From: Ammoniphilus sp. CFH 90114
GTDB taxonomy: Bacteria > Bacillota > Bacilli > Aneurinibacillales > RAOX-1
Assembly (NCBI RefSeq): GCF_004123195.1
Contig: NZ_SDLI01000010.1
Location: 124,001-188,000 of the forward strand
Length of the DNA: 64,000 bases
Direction: 5' to 3'
The position numbers were made by a program, and so were the translations under genes. Position 1 is the first letter of the stretch; every line of letters starts with the position of its first letter. The notes beneath the pieces were generated by a model. The model was not told the origin of the DNA, did not search any database, and was given only the letters and a program-made list of their open reading frames with translations. Shown in pieces: positions 61,501 through 64,000 of this stretch.

Positions 61501-62288
61501 CTGCAGGCAGGCTGCTGACGGACAATAATGTCACTCAAGAGGTATACGGGTATGGACACTTCGATTACTATACATTAAGCAGTGGCAAAACCCGCGTCAT
61601 CGTAACCAATCTATCGAACACGCCAATCGGCGGAGAAGTTGGAGTGCTGCTCAATGTAGATTTCCAATTAAAGGGTCATGCTGTTTACTCCCAGCTAAGT
61701 GACGGATACGAGATTCCGATTAAACTAGAGAATATTGTATTGACGGACCGAGCCGGAGTTGAACTCACCGGGAATTTTCAGACGTTGAATGGATCGATTC
61801 AATTAGTATTGGATAAAGAAGAACCAATCCTCCATTACAGCTTGATTCCTGATCCAACCGCACGTGTTGTCCGTGTGGATGTCAATGCGGATGGAACAGG
61901 ATCGGATATTACGAGTCTGAAAGTAGCAAAAGATTGGGTGAGTGATGTCCATTCGTTCCCCGTTACAACAGCCACGGACATTTTAGCCAATGCTTCGTTC
62001 GATATCATTGAAAATACCACATACACGGTCTTTGCTGAGGATGAAGCTGGTAATAAAGCCATCCAACGCATTCACGTGATGGGAGATGCTGACTTTAGTA
62101 AAGTCGTCGATGTGACCGACTGGCTGGCAGCGATCAACTATGTATTGGAAAGAGTGACCCCCTCTAAAGCACAGAGGATGGTCGTAGATATGAATCGGGA
62201 TCAGGAGCTCAATGTTATTGACCCGGTGATAATGGCGAATGTCATTACAGCTGATGGATACGAAAACTATTACGTTAGAAATAGGTAG
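58593..62288 (+). CDS. Large secreted beta-propeller-like protein with cohesin and dockerin
   Basis: This 1231-aa protein has a TTG start after GGAGGTAGG and a signal peptide (about 1-29). A long series of BNR/sialidase-like repeats, each with TS(P/S)(D/N)G..W, fills about residues 35-590 and probably forms one or two beta-propellers. A mixed region, an Ig-like module and a cadherin-like module (HDYYNTY-like NDYYNTYFNQPIQ) follow, then a cohesin fold (about 930-1080; VPIRLTSQGNVAGLQFDLTF) and a dockerin (about 1165-1220). The ligand is unknown. The C-terminal 390 residues match the divergent neighbour, so they are module-sharing paralogues. Confidence 0.85.
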   Translation: MLRRTSLWTAILMVGVMMLTTFATPSHAEPEQWQRIYSVQSIRSLVWDGTQYVGVGGEGTIFTSVDGQSWEQSSAGTPNYLTKIIKHADQWIAVGGDTIVTSSNGQDWEKVSGLPSNLELQDVTWGNGLYVAVGLGNYSDNVILTSPDGINWTPSSFTSSLATVTWGNQGFIAVGWDGTILTSSNGLSWKKQEAPSTIQESTIFLSRYVNGRYFIGTHNKLFSSTDGKNWTETNVTTRFNTIIETSNGYMALASNNTQPIFTSLDGLNWTQSTSFTFPSSYFTSLTEGNGKYIITADKGRVWYSSNGTDWDLAPGSEIPPTELKSIAWGNGMYVLTAYGRILTSPNGVNWTLKTSGVPQAYSSAVSWNGDQFIIAWNDGTIMTSPNGTDWTTHTNTGISGWISGFIKGDGTYIITTNNATIYTSMDGIHWTPQTLPKSVKGVTWGNGMYVLVGYGVIYTSPDGTAWTEQNSGVESNQDLTSVTYGKEGFVAGGRSSVLTSADGIHWTKHNVNSSLPYSSGTVVWGFNEYQALFSDSMMGGTVICSSPDGTNWSCTPNLGGMASGITVTDKGFAVIGYNTTIWVKNVDPLAPFNQSTNVSEMMLAIEAKPDDAFAETSIQDSYLGSLLTDQQAIAQYAFDHKPYASAANLQQAIIDGMLMRQPIMALNASSSMDEVDSVILSWKQNNPGFDFSAYDLLNEEEHTLVKQILLDSKPTDGYINIEAIQHVMDDKVKDIFTQSVAADQRLVTIGYSAGDQEDRIINDLVLPTSGENGSVITWTANKNYIQSDGTVTRPPHEAGDQSVTLTATIQRGSVSVQRTYMVTVMALNEAPVAGNDYYNTYFNQPIQVASPGLLQNDRDADQDQLTAELVTPTVSGTVYVEPNGSFAYYPGEGFSGADSFSYRVKDGFGAYDEATVSLFVYDTLSADKQVAGKPTEIVTVPIRLTSQGNVAGLQFDLTFNTAYGSLEGITAGRLLTDNNVTQEVYGYGHFDYYTLSSGKTRVIVTNLSNTPIGGEVGVLLNVDFQLKGHAVYSQLSDGYEIPIKLENIVLTDRAGVELTGNFQTLNGSIQLVLDKEEPILHYSLIPDPTARVVRVDVNADGTGSDITSLKVAKDWVSDVHSFPVTTATDILANASFDIIENTTYTVFAEDEAGNKAIQRIHVMGDADFSKVVDVTDWLAAINYVLERVTPSKAQRMVVDMNRDQELNVIDPVIMANVITADGYENYYVRNR

Positions 62289-62292
62289 AGTT

Positions 62293-62332
62293 AACTCCCT
62301 TGTGGCTTAATCAACTGCAAGGGAGTTTTTTT
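62293..62332 (+). terminator. Terminator of the beta-propeller protein gene
   Basis: ACTCCCTTG / CAAGGGAGT, 9-bp perfect stem followed by seven T residues. Confidence 0.9.
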
Positions 62333-62526
62333 ATATCCGTTTTCGGGAGTATGATTAGTTGTTTATCTGTAATCATTACAACATTGTGACTTTCCACTTC
62401 TTTCTCGTGACAAAAATTAATCAATTCTTGGGGATTTCCAAAAATTCGTGAGTATCCGGTCTATTCAGGTCTTAAGCTCCAATACCAAACCCTAAATTTT
62501 ACGTATATTTTTTCCCAGGACACCAT

Positions 62527-62567
62527 AAAAAAAGAGGAAGCCTTTATATTAAAGACTTCCCTGCTAT
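62527..62567 (-). terminator. Terminator of the last gene
   Basis: On the minus strand, GGAAG-CTTTA pairs with TAAAG-CTTCC, followed by TCTTTTTTT. The remaining bases between 62289 and 62589 contain no gene. Confidence 0.75.
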
Positions 62568-62589
62568 ACAATTTCAGACGTCACAAGGC

Positions 62590-63999
62590 CTAAGGCGTAT
62601 GCGATCCGAGGAATTGGAACGAATTTTTCGGGTAAAGATCCCACTCACCTTGCAAACTAAAGGTTTGAGATCCTTTAACGATGCCCTTTTTACGGACGAT
62701 AGTACCGCCATCTGGTAGAAGCGGAGGCGTGGAGTTAGGACTCCAGTTTTTATCTCCAATGATGTCCACGACTTGACCGTCTTTGAGGAGTTCAAATGCG
62801 CAGATGACATAGCCGTCACTGCCATCTGCCGTCATGATTAGTTCATCGTGATACCCTTGTACTGGCGTTATATCCATAAGCTCATAGAAGGTAAAATTAA
62901 TGACAATGCCGACGTTCCGAGGGTAGACCTGCCAGACGTTTGCATGCGGCTGAGGAAGAATATCCCTATTATTCATTACTTCCATTCGCTTGTCTTTCGT
63001 ATTATACCGATAGCCAACAATCTTATAATTGATGCTGGACTCCCCGTGATTGTACATTTCTAACGCTATTTTTCCCCCATCCCCCTGCACATACTCTGAG
63101 AAGAAGGCAGATGCGCCCTGCTGTTCTTGTACGACCAGTTCGATAAAGGCAGCTGTTCTATCCTGTGCTACCACCCAGTAACTCGTTGTTCCTATACTTC
63201 CTGGTGTCTTCTTAAATACCTTGTCTTGTAGTAATTCCGTTCCTAAATGGGTCATTCCTCCCGGTGTTTGTGTATACACCGTAAGTGTAGCCCCGGATTG
63301 GAAGTAAGAGGCTAAATCGTAGGAGACGTCAGCCACTCCTCCCTTGGTATGGATCTCCTTTTGATGTACGACTTGTACGGTGGATACAGATAGATTGATG
63401 CTCGCTGTTCCCCCTCTTCCATCATCGGCGGTGACGGTCACAGTAGATGTCCCTTGGCCTCCAACCACCGGGGCTAGAGACAATAAGCTGCCATTGATCG
63501 TTGCCTGCACAAGATTCGTGTCAGAGGCGGTTACACGATAGGTTAAGGGATCACGGTCTGGATCTTGAAAAGCCCCTTCTAATGAGAGCTGATTTCCCGT
63601 TACACCAAAGCCAACGACCTGATGTGGAATAACCATCGCTGTCACTTGAGGTTCATGATTCGATGTTTCAACGGTCATCGAAAACGATGTCGTGGCCGTT
63701 CCACCCTTCCCATCATCCACCGTAACGGTCACTATCGCTGTTCCAGTACTTAATGGCGTAACCACTAGTTGTGCGCCATTGACTTGCACACTGGCCACAG
63801 TTGGCTGATCCGAAACTGCTAGATAGGTTAGAGGATTGTTATCCTCATCGGTAAATACTAGCGATAAATCTAGTGAAATCGGCGTCGTTCCCTCCACAGC
63901 TGATTGATTACCAATTTGATTTTCTAGAGTTGGAGGGTGATTGGGGAAATCTTTAATCCTACCATAATAGAGATCCAAGATTAAATTTACATCCTCCAT
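62590..63999 (-). CDS. Large secreted protein with Ig-like domains and lamin-tail-like end (cut by window edge)
   Basis: Only the last 470 residues are visible; the frame is open to the window edge. It begins within DVNLILDLYYG, which looks like the end of a dockerin-like calcium motif. Two putative cadherin/Ig-like modules follow (about 25-110, with FTDEDNNPLTYLAV, and about 112-205, with FQDPDRDPLTYRVTAS). A beta-rich linker (about 215-290) and a C-terminal lamin-tail-like (LTD) domain follow (about 295-410; FFSEYVQGDGGKIALEMYNHG). Probably extracellular, like its neighbours, and a possible partner of them. The N-terminus and signal are outside the window. Confidence 0.75.
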   Translation of the reverse strand: MEDVNLILDLYYGRIKDFPNHPPTLENQIGNQSAVEGTTPISLDLSLVFTDEDNNPLTYLAVSDQPTVASVQVNGAQLVVTPLSTGTAIVTVTVDDGKGGTATTSFSMTVETSNHEPQVTAMVIPHQVVGFGVTGNQLSLEGAFQDPDRDPLTYRVTASDTNLVQATINGSLLSLAPVVGGQGTSTVTVTADDGRGGTASINLSVSTVQVVHQKEIHTKGGVADVSYDLASYFQSGATLTVYTQTPGGMTHLGTELLQDKVFKKTPGSIGTTSYWVVAQDRTAAFIELVVQEQQGASAFFSEYVQGDGGKIALEMYNHGESSINYKIVGYRYNTKDKRMEVMNNRDILPQPHANVWQVYPRNVGIVINFTFYELMDITPVQGYHDELIMTADGSDGYVICAFELLKDGQVVDIIGDKNWSPNSTPPLLPDGGTIVRKKGIVKGSQTFSLQGEWDLYPKNSFQFLGSHTP

Positions 64000-64000
64000 C

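Overview
The window looks like chromosome of an endospore-forming, motile, low-to-mid GC Firmicute of the Bacillales, probably Paenibacillaceae-like. The evidence is strong GGAGG ribosome sites with frequent TTG/GTG starts, SLH-domain surface proteins, copper-amine-oxidase-N stalk proteins, a YheC/YheD spore-coat ATP-grasp protein, a LysM/Gmad2 protein and an Agr-type peptide system. Genus is not resolved. No rRNA, tRNA, CRISPR, prophage or intact insertion sequence was seen. LAYOUT. 1-6 kb: partial glycerate kinase, kinase-like protein, chemoreceptor, and a two-gene operon for secreted stalk and SLH/WG-repeat proteins. 6-14 kb: signalling block with a ComA/ComP-like response regulator and PAS kinase, a GGDEF-EAL protein, a chemoreceptor, and an RsbT-like kinase overlapping a histidine kinase fused to an RsbR-type STAS domain. 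14-25 kb: MFS/LysR divergent pair, a stalk-protein pseudogene, DUF1641, a membrane GGDEF-EAL protein followed by two SDRs and a TIM-barrel isomerase-like gene, then broken genes (a frameshifted diguanylate cyclase and a LysR fragment joined to an F420-reductase-like fragment). 25-31 kb: EthD, two paralogous MBL hydrolases, an MFS exporter, a Crp/Fnr regulator, and atoE behind a near-perfect sigma-54 promoter. 31-35 kb: large SLH/Ig-like surface protein. 35-38 kb: NERD pseudogene and an agr locus (kinase, AgrB, and a 42-aa AgrD with no cysteine). 38-43 kb: small proteins, one behind a c-di-GMP-I riboswitch, plus YheC/D, an aminotransferase and a LysM protein. 43-49 kb: a minus-strand carboxylate/sugar-acid operon (PucR-type regulator, aldehyde dehydrogenase, beta-hydroxyacid dehydrogenase, two DUF3100-type membrane proteins), whose 3' end lies in a perfect 3 x 282-bp tandem repeat. 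49-54 kb: small proteins, an acidic stalk protein, a chemoreceptor, a second c-di-GMP-I riboswitch with a paralogous small protein, and a PAS kinase. 55-64 kb: large secreted proteins, two of them (divergent) sharing a C-terminal cohesin plus dockerin block. THEMES. The window is rich in c-di-GMP and chemotaxis genes: three GGDEF proteins (one frameshifted), two of which also carry EAL domains, three chemoreceptors, and two c-di-GMP riboswitches. Each riboswitch controls a tiny protein of the same unknown family, apparently as a translational ON switch. A second theme is a dispersed intergenic element made of TTGCAAATAT-like motifs in 2-3 copies spaced by exactly two helical turns (21 bp), found at eight places. 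Several genes are broken, so parts of the window are decaying or carry sequence errors.
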